64,000 nt of DNA from Streptomyces sp. NBC_01429 (GTDB lineage Bacteria > Actinomycetota > Actinomycetes > Streptomycetales > Streptomycetaceae), in NCBI RefSeq assembly GCF_036231945.1, contig NZ_CP109599.1:5731501-5795500 (forward strand), given 5' to 3'. Shown here one piece after another: positions 16,439 to 28,872 of this stretch. A program made the translations under genes and the position numbers. The notes under the pieces are model-generated. The model saw only the letters and a list, made by a program, of their open reading frames with translations. It was not told the DNA's origin and searched no databases. Position 1 is the first letter of the stretch; every line of letters starts with the position of its first letter.

Positions 16439-17983
16439 TTACTCCACCGGCGCCGGGAGCCAGTCCTTGGCCGTCACCGTGCCAGCGGTGTTCTGTGCCT
16501 TGATCCAGCCCAACTGCAACTTCTTGAGCGTCGTGTTGTCGAGAAGCCCGTTCTGCTCGGCCCCGAACAGGCCCTGGTACTCCTTGATCCTGTTCGTGTC
16601 GCGCTGCGTCGGATTCTCCTTGAGCTGGACGCGCTTCGCCAGGTAGTCGATGTTGGCCTTCGTGTACTTGACCATCGACGCCAGGTCGCCGTCGTCGATC
16701 TCGGCCTGGGTGCCCCAGAGCAGGACGTTCCGCGCCCACGGCACTTCCGGGTTGGGCTCGTTCGCCTTCAGGGGCACCGAGGTCGCGTCGACCCAGTGGG
16801 CCGCCAGGAGCGCGGTCATCGTGCTACGGCCCAGGTTTCCGAGTCCGTCGTTCTCCGCCAGCCGGCTGAAGTCGCCGAACTCGGAGTCGTGGGCCTGCTG
16901 GAAGCACTTCAGCGCCTTCTCGGTCGCCGCGTCCAGCTTGCCCACCGCGTGCGCCTCGGTCAGCTTGCAGCCGCCCGCCCCCTCGACCAGCCGTACCTGG
17001 GCGAACTGTACGAAGAGGTTCGGCTGGTCCTCCGAGGTGAGGGGCAGCGGACCCCGCTCGACCTTCTCCTCCTCCTCGGCCTTCTCCTCCTCCTCTTCCT
17101 TGTCCCCGCCGTCCCCCTCGTCCGACGCCTTGGGCTCCTCGGCGGGCGCGGCGTCCTGCGTGGGCTTCTCGGCCGGCTTCTCCGGCGGCTCCTCCGGCAG
17201 CGCGGTGGCCGCCGTCTGCTGGAGCTTCTCCTGCGCGAGGGTGCGGACCGGTGCCTTGTAGGTGAACCAGAGCACGACGCCGGTGATGGTGAGCGCGAGC
17301 AGCAGACTCAGCGTGGTCATCATCCAGAGCGGCAGCAGGCTGCGCTGCACGTACGTCCCGTTCACCGCCAGGGGTTCGTACCCCGAGCGCCGCACCGACA
17401 GCCCGTACGGCCGCTCCTGCTTCTGCCCCACCCAGGTGATCTGCCGGGGCTTGAGCGTCGCGTCGACGAAGGCGGCGCGGCCGGGCTGGATCTGGACGTT
17501 GGACGGGACGATCTCGTACGAGAGCTGGTCGCTGTTGTCGCCGCCGCTGATCGACGCGGTGAGCGAGGTGTTGCCGAGGTTGTCGACGGCCAGCTTCGGC
17601 CGGCCCCTGAAGCGTCCCTTGACGGTCTGCGGGACCAGCTCGGCCCGCACCTCCATGAACGTGGTGAAGGTGACGTTCCCTTCGGCGACCGTACCGGCCG
17701 CGGGGTGCTCGGTCGGCAGGATGCGCACACCGTACGGATGCGGCCCCGCCGTCGCGTCCGGGGTACGGGGCGGGGCGAACGTCAGCTCCACGATTCCGGT
17801 GGTTCCCGGAAAGAGCCTGATGGACGGCGGTTCCACCGTGACGTACGGTGCGACGTCGCCGACCGCCTCGAAGCGGTACTCATCGACGACGTCGCCGGTG
17901 TTGCGCAGACGCAGACGTACGGTGCTGCTGCTGCCCGGGTCGACCGTGGTCGAGGCGGGCTCCAGGGAAGTCCAGATGGTCAC
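16439..17983 (-). CDS. cisA: CisA-like membrane protein of the Streptomyces CIS
   Basis: A 514-residue protein with one membrane span. Residues about 1-210 look like two immunoglobulin-like beta domains of the COG1470 kind (EPASTTVDPGSSSTVRLRLR, VTVEPPSIRLFPG). A hydrophobic span follows at about 218-242 (MMTTLSLLLALTITGVVLWF). Next comes a Pro/Glu-rich linker with an acidic EEEEEKAEEEE run, then a C-terminal domain reminiscent of peptidoglycan-binding modules. In S. coelicolor, a protein of this layout, CisA, has been reported to link the cytoplasmic CIS to the membrane and to be needed for firing. The GTG of VTIWTSLEP was chosen; the upstream extension lacks coding texture. It is divergent from the sheath operon. 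Confidence 0.8.
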   Translation of the reverse strand: MTIWTSLEPASTTVDPGSSSTVRLRLRNTGDVVDEYRFEAVGDVAPYVTVEPPSIRLFPGTTGIVELTFAPPRTPDATAGPHPYGVRILPTEHPAAGTVAEGNVTFTTFMEVRAELVPQTVKGRFRGRPKLAVDNLGNTSLTASISGGDNSDQLSYEIVPSNVQIQPGRAAFVDATLKPRQITWVGQKQERPYGLSVRRSGYEPLAVNGTYVQRSLLPLWMMTTLSLLLALTITGVVLWFTYKAPVRTLAQEKLQQTAATALPEEPPEKPAEKPTQDAAPAEEPKASDEGDGGDKEEEEEKAEEEEKVERGPLPLTSEDQPNLFVQFAQVRLVEGAGGCKLTEAHAVGKLDAATEKALKCFQQAHDSEFGDFSRLAENDGLGNLGRSTMTALLAAHWVDATSVPLKANEPNPEVPWARNVLLWGTQAEIDDGDLASMVKYTKANIDYLAKRVQLKENPTQRDTNRIKEYQGLFGAEQNGLLDNTTLKKLQLGWIKAQNTAGTVTAKDWLPAPVE

Positions 17984-18354
17984 CCGATGGACGTTACTGC
18001 CCACGGGGGAGGCGACAGCAGAGGCCGCGGGGTACCACCGCTGCCCGAAAAGGTGTCCCGCAATGCCCTCGAACCCCTCCGCGTAAACGCCCGGCCGAGA
18101 GGAAAGCGGCCACCTGCGCGGCTCCAGGCGGCCCCACGCCGCTCCACGCCGCTCCGCGCCCGAATGGTCACGCCGTCCTGACGACCGGAGAAGCGCGACC
18201 CGTAGCGGCCGATCACGGTCGCGCGGACGCGCGGGAGTTGCCCCCGTGGACATAATCGGTGCCCCTGATGAGGCACCTGAGGACGTTTACCCGGTCGCGC
18301 ATGGGCCGCGAGGGTGAGACTGGTCTTGTATTGGTACCCCGAGGAGAGCAGAGC
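17984..18354. promoter_or_regulatory. Divergent control region between cisA and the sheath operon
   Basis: A 371-bp gene-free stretch that must hold both promoters. Visible on the plus strand are a -10-like CATAAT (18251-18256), a perfect 6-bp inverted repeat GGTGCC/GGCACC (18258-18263 and 18272-18277), and the GAGGAG ribosome binding site of the sheath gene (18341-18346). No TNAC-N5-GTNA box like those before cis16 was found. A short duplication (CCACGCCGCT twice) lies near 18132-18152. Confidence 0.5.
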
Positions 18355-19980
18355 ATGCCGTCTTACCTGTCGCCGGGCGTATACGTGGAAGAGGTGGCCA
18401 GCGGCTCTCGTCCGATCGAGGGGGTCGGCACCTCGGTGGCCGCATTCGTCGGGCTGGCGCCCGACGGTCCGCTGAACGAGCCGACGCTGGTCACCAACTG
18501 GACCCAGTACGTCGCCTCCTTCGGTGAGTTCACCGACGGCTACTTCCTGGCGCACTCGGTGTACGGCTTCTTCAACAACGGCGGATCGGCCGCCTACGTC
18601 GTCCGCGTGGGCGGGGCGCCCGGCGGAGTGACAGGCGCGCCTGGCGAGGGCTCCGACTCGCTGGGCGGGCAGCGCGGCCGGTCGGCCGTCGCCGCCGGTG
18701 GTGCGGCGCCCGCCGCGCTGACGGCCGGGGAGCCCGCGGCTCTCGGTACGTTCAAGGTGTCGGCCATCGCGCCCGGCGAGAGCGGCACGCTCAGCGTCGA
18801 GGTCGCGGACGCCGAGGGCGAGGGCCCCGCTGAGCGCTTCCGGCTGGTCGTCAAGGACGGCACGAAGCCCGTCGAGACCTTCGACGTCTCGGCGAAGAAG
18901 AGCGCCCGCAACTACGTGGTCACGCAGGTCAAGGAACGCTCCAAGCTGATCGCCGTCCAGGAAGCGGTCGCGGCTTCGCAGCTCGCCCGCCCGGACAACC
19001 AGACGGTCGCGCTCGCGGTTCCCGCCGCCGCGCAGACCCCGGCGGTCCCGGACGCGGTGGAGGGCGAGTCGGTCGGCATCGCCGAGTACCTGGGCGACTC
19101 CTCGGACCGTACGGGCTTCGGCGGTCTCGAAGCGGTGGACGAGATCTCGATGGTCGCCGTCCCCGACCTGATGGCCGCCTACCAGCGCGGCGCGATCGAC
19201 CTGGAAGCCGTCAAGGCCGTCCAGCTCGGTCTGATCGCCCACTGCGAACTGATGGGCGACCGGCTGGCGATCATCGACCCGCCGCCCGGCCTCAACGCCC
19301 GGCAGATCCGGGTCTGGCGCCAGGAGACGTCCAACTACGACTCCAAGTACGCCGCCCTCTACTACCCGTGGATCAAGGTCTTCGACCCGGCCGGCGGCCA
19401 GACCCGGCTGATCCCGCCCAGCGGCCACATCGCCGGCATCTGGGCCCGCAACGACTCCGAGCGCGGTGTGCACAAGGCCCCCGCCAACGAGGTCGTACGC
19501 GGCGCTGTCGACCTGGAGATGCAGATCACCCGGGGCGAGCAGGACCTGCTCAACCCGATCGGCGTCAACTGCATCCGCACCTTCCCCGGCCGCGGTATCC
19601 GCGTCTGGGGTGCGCGCACCCTCTCCTCCGACCCGGCCTGGCGCTACCTCAACGTCCGCAGGTACTTCAACTACCTGGAGGAGTCGATCCTCAACGGCAC
19701 GCAGTGGGTGGTGTTCGAGCCCAACGACCAGGCGCTGTGGGCCCGGATCAGGCGCAACATCTCCGCGTTCCTGGTGACGGAGTGGCGCAGCGGCGCCCTG
19801 TTCGGCGCCACGCCGGAGGACGCCTACTACGTGAAGTGTGACGCCGAGACCAACCCGCCGGAGTCGGTGGACCTGGGACGGGTCATCTGCCAGATCGGCG
19901 TATCGCCGGTCAAGCCCGCCGAGTTCGTGATCTTCCGGCTGGCGCAGTTCTCCGGCGGCAGCGGTGAGCTGGAGGAGTAG
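18355..19980 (+). CDS. cis2: CIS contractile sheath protein
   Basis: A 541-residue phage-tail-sheath protein. The signature N-terminus MPSYLSPGVYVEEVASG is followed by the first sheath domain (VGLAPDGP..., FFNNGGSAAYVVRVGG). A variable, Gly/Ala-rich insert occupies residues about 90-235. The conserved C-terminal sheath domain (YYPWIKVFDP, PPSGHIAGIWARND, GIRVWGARTLS) comes next. The sheath stores the energy for contraction around the tube. The ATG with GAGGAG eight bases upstream was chosen over an in-frame one 32 codons earlier. First gene of the main CIS operon, a single sheath gene, unlike the three of Serratia Afp. Confidence 0.95.
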   Translation: MPSYLSPGVYVEEVASGSRPIEGVGTSVAAFVGLAPDGPLNEPTLVTNWTQYVASFGEFTDGYFLAHSVYGFFNNGGSAAYVVRVGGAPGGVTGAPGEGSDSLGGQRGRSAVAAGGAAPAALTAGEPAALGTFKVSAIAPGESGTLSVEVADAEGEGPAERFRLVVKDGTKPVETFDVSAKKSARNYVVTQVKERSKLIAVQEAVAASQLARPDNQTVALAVPAAAQTPAVPDAVEGESVGIAEYLGDSSDRTGFGGLEAVDEISMVAVPDLMAAYQRGAIDLEAVKAVQLGLIAHCELMGDRLAIIDPPPGLNARQIRVWRQETSNYDSKYAALYYPWIKVFDPAGGQTRLIPPSGHIAGIWARNDSERGVHKAPANEVVRGAVDLEMQITRGEQDLLNPIGVNCIRTFPGRGIRVWGARTLSSDPAWRYLNVRRYFNYLEESILNGTQWVVFEPNDQALWARIRRNISAFLVTEWRSGALFGATPEDAYYVKCDAETNPPESVDLGRVICQIGVSPVKPAEFVIFRLAQFSGGSGELEE

Positions 19981-20058
19981 GACGTCCCCCGCCTCCGCAC
20001 TCGCACCTGATCTCACGTACAGCCACAGGCACCAGCATCAGTAGAAGGAACGGTTTTC

Positions 20059-20502
20059 ATGACTCTCTCTCAGGGTGATGCGCTCACTACCCATAACTTC
20101 GGCCTCCAGATCGACGGCGTCATGGTCGAGTACCTGCACGCCGTGGGCGAGGTGGGGATGGAGCAGGACGTCATCGAGTACCAGCAGGTCTCGGCGAACG
20201 GCCAGCCCATCACCAAGAAGATGCCCGGCGTGAAGAAGGCCGGCGAGACGACCGTCACGCGCGGTATGGAGCAGTCCGCCGCCTTCACCGAGTGGATCGC
20301 CGCCTCGCTGCGCGGCGACATGGGCTCGGCGCGCAAGAACGCGAGCATCATCTACATGGACTACCAGTTCAACCCGGTCAGGCGGCAGCACCTGCGCAAC
20401 GCCTGGTGCAGCAAGGTGATGGGTGCCGGCGCGACGGCGGGCGAGGCCTCCGTGATGACCGAGACCGTCACGATCGTCTACGAAGAGCTGGTCACCGAGT
20501 AA
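20059..20502 (+). CDS. cis1: CIS inner tube protein
   Basis: A 147-residue protein of the T4 gp19/Hcp-like tube family. Motifs such as HNFGLQIDGVMVEYLHAVGE and the late KVMGAGATAGEASVMTETVT match the conserved beta-barrel hexamer-forming fold. It stacks into the inner tube through which cargo passes. It has its own ribosome binding site (AAGGAA about ten bases upstream) after a 78-bp gap from the sheath gene, which would let sheath and tube be made in similar amounts. Its TAA overlaps the next ATG by one base. Confidence 0.95.
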   Translation: MTLSQGDALTTHNFGLQIDGVMVEYLHAVGEVGMEQDVIEYQQVSANGQPITKKMPGVKKAGETTVTRGMEQSAAFTEWIAASLRGDMGSARKNASIIYMDYQFNPVRRQHLRNAWCSKVMGAGATAGEASVMTETVTIVYEELVTE

Positions 20503-20990
20503 TGCGCCGCGGACCTATCAGGCCCGCCACCGACGCCGCTGCCGCCACCTCCGCTCCCGCGGACGTGGCGGCCCCGGCCGTCGTATCGGCGGAAGCAGCC
20601 CCCGTACGGCAACGGCAGGAGTTGCGGACCGAGTTCGCGTTCGAGCTGCCGCGCGGGTACGTGGACGACATGGGAACCGTGCATCGCGAGGGTGTGATGC
20701 GTCTGGCGACCGCCCGGGACGAGCTGATCCCGCTGCGGGACATGCGGGTGCAGGAGAATCCCGCGTATCTTTCGGTGGTGCTGCTCGGCCGGGTCATCAC
20801 CCAGCTGGGCACCGTGGCACATATGCACGACGGCGTGGTGGAGAATATGTTCGCCTCCGACCTCGCCTTTCTGCAGGACTTCTACCGTCAGGTCAACGCC
20901 GAGGGCCACACCAGGGCCGGCGTGTCCTGCCCGCACTGCGAGCAGCCGTTCGAGGTCGAGCTCGGCGGGAGCCGCCTGGGGGAATCGTGA
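20502..20990 (+). CDS. Tail-assembly-type protein of the CIS operon with a C-terminal CxxC
   Basis: A 162-residue protein conserved in position in Streptomyces CIS operons. After an Ala/Pro-rich, probably flexible N-terminus (residues 8-35), the folded part carries ELPRGYVDDMGTVHREGVMR and a run of helices. It ends with CPHCEQPFEVEL, half of a zinc-ribbon. Contractile phages encode their tail-assembly chaperones at exactly this place, just after the tube and before the tape measure, so a chaperone role is a reasonable inference. The start overlaps the tube stop (TAATG). The end overlaps the DUF6760 gene in the -1 frame. Confidence 0.7.
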   Translation: MRRGPIRPATDAAAATSAPADVAAPAVVSAEAAPVRQRQELRTEFAFELPRGYVDDMGTVHREGVMRLATARDELIPLRDMRVQENPAYLSVVLLGRVITQLGTVAHMHDGVVENMFASDLAFLQDFYRQVNAEGHTRAGVSCPHCEQPFEVELGGSRLGES

Positions 20991-21144
20991 CGTACGCGAC
21001 CGACCGGATCCATGAGGAGATCGCGTACATCGCCTACCACTTCCACTGGAACCTGGAGAGCATCCTGGACCTCGAACACCGTGAGCGGCGGCGATACGCC
21101 GAGCAGATCGCCATGTTGGTGACGCGCGCTGCGACGGAGCGGTG

Positions 21145-21145
<1 letters not shown>
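20987..21145 (+). CDS. DUF6760 family small CIS protein
   Basis: A 52-residue protein, easily missed because it starts with GTG. It reads TYATDRIHEEIAYIAYHFHW and continues with a charged amphipathic helix (LDLEHRERRRYAEQIAML). Small proteins of this type (DUF6760) recur in actinobacterial CIS operons. It overlaps the upstream stop by GTGA and the downstream start by TGATG. It lies in the -1 frame relative to the upstream gene, reminiscent of the G/GT chaperone pair of phage tails; the GGGGGA just before the GTG works as a normal ribosome binding site, so independent initiation is simplest. Confidence 0.8.
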
Positions 21146-25236
<4,091 letters not shown>

Positions 25237-25367
25237 CGACACCGGCGCCCCCGCGCCACCGTCCGGCCCGCCGTGCGAGCCGAGCCGCAAGATCGCACGT
25301 CTCGCAAGACCGGCCCCGCCGGACACCCCGACCAACCGCACGTGGAACCGCAGGAAGGCGCCACCCG

Positions 25368-25805
25368 ATGTCCCAGGAACTCGACGCAGGCTCCACCATC
25401 TTCTTCAACCTCACCATCGACGGTGAGAGCCTGGGCAACTTCAACGGTTGCGAAGGGCTCTCCTCCCAGGTCGAGATCGAGCAGCGGCAGGAGGGCGGCA
25501 ACAACGGATTCGTCTGGCAGCTGCCCTCCCGTGTCACCTTCTCCAACATCACGCTGACCCGGCCCCTCACCGAGGAGACCTCGAAGGTCGCCGAGTGGAT
25601 CTCCTCCGTCACCACGGGAGTGACCCGGCCCACCGGGCAGATCGCCGCGCTGCGCGCCGACGGCTCGACGGTCGCCCAGTGGGGGCTGATCGACGTACTC
25701 CCGGTGAGCTGGCGCGGTCCTTCCTTCGACCCGGCGAGCCCCGCCGTGGCCACCGAGGTCCTGGAGATCGCCCATCACGGTTTCACGGACGCGGGGGAGG
25801 CGTAG
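25368..25805 (+). CDS. Second tube-like protein (tube initiator, Afp5/Pvc5 type)
   Basis: A 145-residue phage-tail region protein with the tube fold: FFNLTIDGESLGNFNGCEGL, then ITLTRPLTEETSKVAEWI and VLPVSWRGPSFDP. Proteins of this kind sit at the base of the tube and connect it to the LysM hub and VgrG spike. It differs clearly from the main tube protein (20059). The ATG at 25368 has AGGAAGG ten bases upstream; the in-frame extension back to 25233 has no support. The 131-bp gap after the VQR gene is the largest in the lower operon. Its stop is three bases before the next start. Confidence 0.88.
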   Translation: MSQELDAGSTIFFNLTIDGESLGNFNGCEGLSSQVEIEQRQEGGNNGFVWQLPSRVTFSNITLTRPLTEETSKVAEWISSVTTGVTRPTGQIAALRADGSTVAQWGLIDVLPVSWRGPSFDPASPAVATEVLEIAHHGFTDAGEA

Positions 25806-25808
25806 CCG

Positions 25809-26531
25809 ATGAACCTCAGCAGCTTCGGCGTGGGCGACAGCCTGGTGCGGGCGACGCTCGCCATCCATCAGCCGCCGATCGGCAGCAGCACCAGCCCCGG
25901 CGCGCTGATGAAGACGTTCAAATTCGACTTCAACCCGTCCCAGATGTCGCTGACCCGCAGGGCCCAGTGGAAGACCACGCCCACCGCCGCGGTGCGGGAC
26001 GGCGCCGTACCGGAGTTCATGGGGCCCGAGCCCCGGGAGATGACGGTGGAGATCTTCCTCGACCGCTCCGACGACCCGGACAGCAACGATGTGCGCAAGA
26101 ACGTCGAAGCGCTCTTCTCCTGCTGCGAGACGACCACCGCCAGCATCGCGGCGAATCAGCCGTCGACCCCGTGGGTGGTCTTCGAGTGGGGCGCCTTCTC
26201 CACCGCCCGCTTCAACGCGTACGTCAGCTCCGTGGAGGCCCAGTACACCCTCTTCAACACCAACGGCATGCCGATCCGCGCCGTCTGCCAGGTGAACCTG
26301 CACGAGATCCCGAGCAGTACGCTCGGCCAGAACCCCACCTCCGGCGCGCTCACCTCCCGCCGGGTGCACCGGGTCGTGGCGGGCGACTCGCTCCAGCTCC
26401 TGGCCTGGCGCGAGTACGGCGACGCCACCGCGTGGCGCACGATCGCCGAGGCCAACGACATCGACGACCCGAAGGTGCTGACGCCCGGCGTCGAACTGAT
26501 GCTTCCCGCCGCTGAAGAGGTCGGCGTCTGA
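25809..26531 (+). CDS. cis7: CIS baseplate hub protein with LysM domain
   Basis: A 240-residue protein. The N-terminal two thirds are the tail-hub fold (KTFKFDFNPSQMSLTRRAQW, MTVEIFLDRSDDP). The C-terminal 50 residues are a LysM module (HRVVAGDSLQLLAWREYGDA, then VLTPGVELMLP). In Afp/Pvc particles the equivalent (gp53-like, Afp7) binds tube initiator and spike within the baseplate. Its TGA overlaps the ATG of the VgrG gene. Confidence 0.92.
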   Translation: MNLSSFGVGDSLVRATLAIHQPPIGSSTSPGALMKTFKFDFNPSQMSLTRRAQWKTTPTAAVRDGAVPEFMGPEPREMTVEIFLDRSDDPDSNDVRKNVEALFSCCETTTASIAANQPSTPWVVFEWGAFSTARFNAYVSSVEAQYTLFNTNGMPIRAVCQVNLHEIPSSTLGQNPTSGALTSRRVHRVVAGDSLQLLAWREYGDATAWRTIAEANDIDDPKVLTPGVELMLPAAEEVGV

Positions 26532-28429
26532 TGTCCGATATCGGGTTCTCCAACATCCTCACGGTGAAGATCGCCGGCATGAAGCTCAAGTCCCCGGAGG
26601 ACAAGAAGCTGGTGGGGGGCTGGGTCGACTTCGGCGCGGGGGTGCCCGGCGCGTTCCAGCTCACCTTCCGTGACGAGAAGAGGGACATCCTCGGCAAGCT
26701 GAACGTCGAGATCGGCGTGCCCGTGGTCATCGCGCCCCTCTCGGACGGCAAGGGCACGCCGCTGATCACCGGTGAGGTCACCGCGCTGGAGACCGACTAC
26801 GACCGCACCGGTACCTTCACCGTCATCCGTGGCTACGACAAGGGCCACCGGATGCTCCGGCAGCGCAGGGTCGCGGCGTACAAGAACAAGACCGCCACCG
26901 AGATCGCCGTGGAGCTGGCCCGCAAGAACGGCCTTCCGATGGGCAAGACGCAGCGGACCAAGGGCCAGTACGAGTTCATCAGCCAGGCCAACGTCACCGA
27001 CTGGGACTTCGTCCAGCGGCTCGCGGACGAGAACGAGATGGTGATGTCCATCAACTCGTTGGGCAGGTTCCAGTTCGTCAAGCGGCAGCACGCGGCCACG
27101 GCTCCCCCGGAGAGCCTGCCGAGCGATAAGAGCGCGCTCCTCCTGAAGGGCGGCGAGGACATCCTGCGCTGCCGCGCGGCGGTCACCTCGGCCGACCAGG
27201 TGACCGCTGTCGAGGCGCGCGGCTGGAACGTCACCACCAAGCAGCCGCTCGTCTCCAAGTCGCCCGCTCTGGACAACTCGGGCTTCGCCATCGGTACGAC
27301 GCCGGCCGAGGTGTCCAAGTCGTTCGGCAAGGCCGAACTCGTCGAGACCGACACGCCCTACGACAAGCTGGACGAGGTCAAGCACGCGGCCGACGCCCTG
27401 GCGGACGATGTGACCTCCTCCTTCGCCGAGGTGGAGATCACGGCGCGCGGCAACACCGAACTGCGTCCCGGCGTCGCCGTCACCCTCAAGGACGTGGGCA
27501 AGCCGTTCCAGGGCAAGTACACGGTCACGGCCGCCCGTCACACCTTCGGCGACCAGGAGCACTACCAGACGTTCCTCAACGTCAGCGGGCGTCAGTGGCG
27601 TTCGCTGTACGGGCTCGCCTCCGGCGGCGGCGCGGGGAGCCCGGCCAGGCTGCCGAGCGTCGCCAACGCCCTGGTCACCGACATCAAGGACCCGTTGCGG
27701 CAGGGCAGGGTCAAGCTGAAGTTCCCGTGGCTGGACGACATGTACGTCAGCGACTGGACCCGTACCGTCCAGTTCGGCGGAGTCAAGGGCGGCGGCATGA
27801 TCTCCCCGGACGTGGACGACGAGGTGCTGGTGGCGTTCGACCGCGGCGCCCTGGACCACCCGTACGTCATCGGCGGCCTGTACAACGGCGTCGACAAGCC
27901 GGACCCCGTCGATGTGCCGGTGTACGATCCGACGCGCGGCAAGGTCACCCGGCGCACCCTGTCCGACCGCAGTAACAACCGGATCGACCTGCTCGACCAG
28001 AGCGTCGGCCTCAAGCGCGGAGTGCGGCTGTCCACCGGCGACAACCGGCTCACCATCAATCTGGACCGGACGAAGACCGAGATCGTCGTGGACAGCAAGG
28101 GCAAGGTCTCCATCAGGGGGACCGGCGCCGTGGCCATCAACGCGGGCGGCAATCTGTCGCTGAACGCGGTGGGCTCCCTGACGATCCGCAGCGGCGGACC
28201 GATGAACATCAACGCGGGAAGCCTGCTGTCCGTGAAGACGGGCGGCGTCACCTCCGTCACCTCCGGCGGGGCGCTCAACATGACGGCCGGCGCGGCCATG
28301 TCGCTCACCGCGGGGATGTCCCTCCAGATGACCGCTGCCATCAACATCGGCCTGCAAGCGGCCACGATCAAGTCCACCGGCATCCTCACCTCCAACATGA
28401 AGCCGGTGCTGACGGTAGGAGGCATCTGA
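26531..28429 (+). CDS. cis8: CIS spike protein, VgrG/gpV-like
   Basis: A 632-residue spike. The N-terminal gp27-like hub (residues about 1-350) is followed by an OB-fold of the baseplate assembly protein V type (LVTDIKDPLRQGRVKLKFPW, DEVLVAFDRGALDHPYVIGG). The C-terminal ~130 residues are a triple-stranded beta-helix needle with short repeats (LSLNAVGSLTIRSGGPMNIN and similar). No extra toxin domain is fused. No separate PAAR tip gene is present, so the needle end may be the tip itself. It overlaps both neighbours by ATGA-type junctions. Confidence 0.94.
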   Translation: MSDIGFSNILTVKIAGMKLKSPEDKKLVGGWVDFGAGVPGAFQLTFRDEKRDILGKLNVEIGVPVVIAPLSDGKGTPLITGEVTALETDYDRTGTFTVIRGYDKGHRMLRQRRVAAYKNKTATEIAVELARKNGLPMGKTQRTKGQYEFISQANVTDWDFVQRLADENEMVMSINSLGRFQFVKRQHAATAPPESLPSDKSALLLKGGEDILRCRAAVTSADQVTAVEARGWNVTTKQPLVSKSPALDNSGFAIGTTPAEVSKSFGKAELVETDTPYDKLDEVKHAADALADDVTSSFAEVEITARGNTELRPGVAVTLKDVGKPFQGKYTVTAARHTFGDQEHYQTFLNVSGRQWRSLYGLASGGGAGSPARLPSVANALVTDIKDPLRQGRVKLKFPWLDDMYVSDWTRTVQFGGVKGGGMISPDVDDEVLVAFDRGALDHPYVIGGLYNGVDKPDPVDVPVYDPTRGKVTRRTLSDRSNNRIDLLDQSVGLKRGVRLSTGDNRLTINLDRTKTEIVVDSKGKVSIRGTGAVAINAGGNLSLNAVGSLTIRSGGPMNINAGSLLSVKTGGVTSVTSGGALNMTAGAAMSLTAGMSLQMTAAINIGLQAATIKSTGILTSNMKPVLTVGGI

Positions 28430-28872
28430 TGGCCGAACAGTTCGTGGGCTCCGGCTGGGCGTTCCCGATGCGCATCAGTCCCACCGGCGGTATCGCCATG
28501 GTCAGCGGGGAACGCGAGGTCGAGGAGGCCATCCGGCTCGTCCTCTCCACCGCGCCCGGTGAGCGGCCGATGCGGCCCGAATTCGGCTGTGCCATCCACG
28601 ACATGGTCTTCGCCCCCGTCAACGAGGCCACCGCGGGCCGGATCCAGCACGAGGTGCACACGTGCCTGGACCGCTGGGAACCGCGCATCGAGGTCGATGA
28701 CGTCGCGGTGACCGCCGGCGCGGAACAGGGCGTCCTCTTCATCGACGTCCGCTACTCGATCACGGGCACCAACAACCCACGCAGTCTGGTCTTTCCGTTC
28801 TACGTGATCCCCTCCCACGACGGGCCCGAGGGGTCCGGCACGTCCGACGAGCACCTTGGAAGAGACCGCTGA
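28429..28872 (+). CDS. cis9: CIS baseplate wedge protein, gp25-like
   Basis: A 147-residue gp25/lysozyme-like baseplate protein. The core shows EREVEEAIRLVLSTAPGERP, MRPEFGCAIHDMVFAP and the late FIDVRYSITGTNNP. In T4 and AFP the family links the baseplate to the first sheath disc and triggers contraction. It starts at the ATGA overlap with cis8 and ends in an ATG overlap with cis11. Confidence 0.95.
   Translation: MAEQFVGSGWAFPMRISPTGGIAMVSGEREVEEAIRLVLSTAPGERPMRPEFGCAIHDMVFAPVNEATAGRIQHEVHTCLDRWEPRIEVDDVAVTAGAEQGVLFIDVRYSITGTNNPRSLVFPFYVIPSHDGPEGSGTSDEHLGRDR

Noticed and set aside
14148..16739. 863-codon open frame on the minus strand opposite cis15
   Set aside because: Antisense shadow of a high-GC gene; the plus strand has Walker motifs, coupling to cis16 and correct third-position bias.
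26156..28357. 733-codon minus-strand frame opposite cis7/cis8
   Set aside because: Shadow of well-recognised baseplate genes; no domain texture or ribosome binding site.
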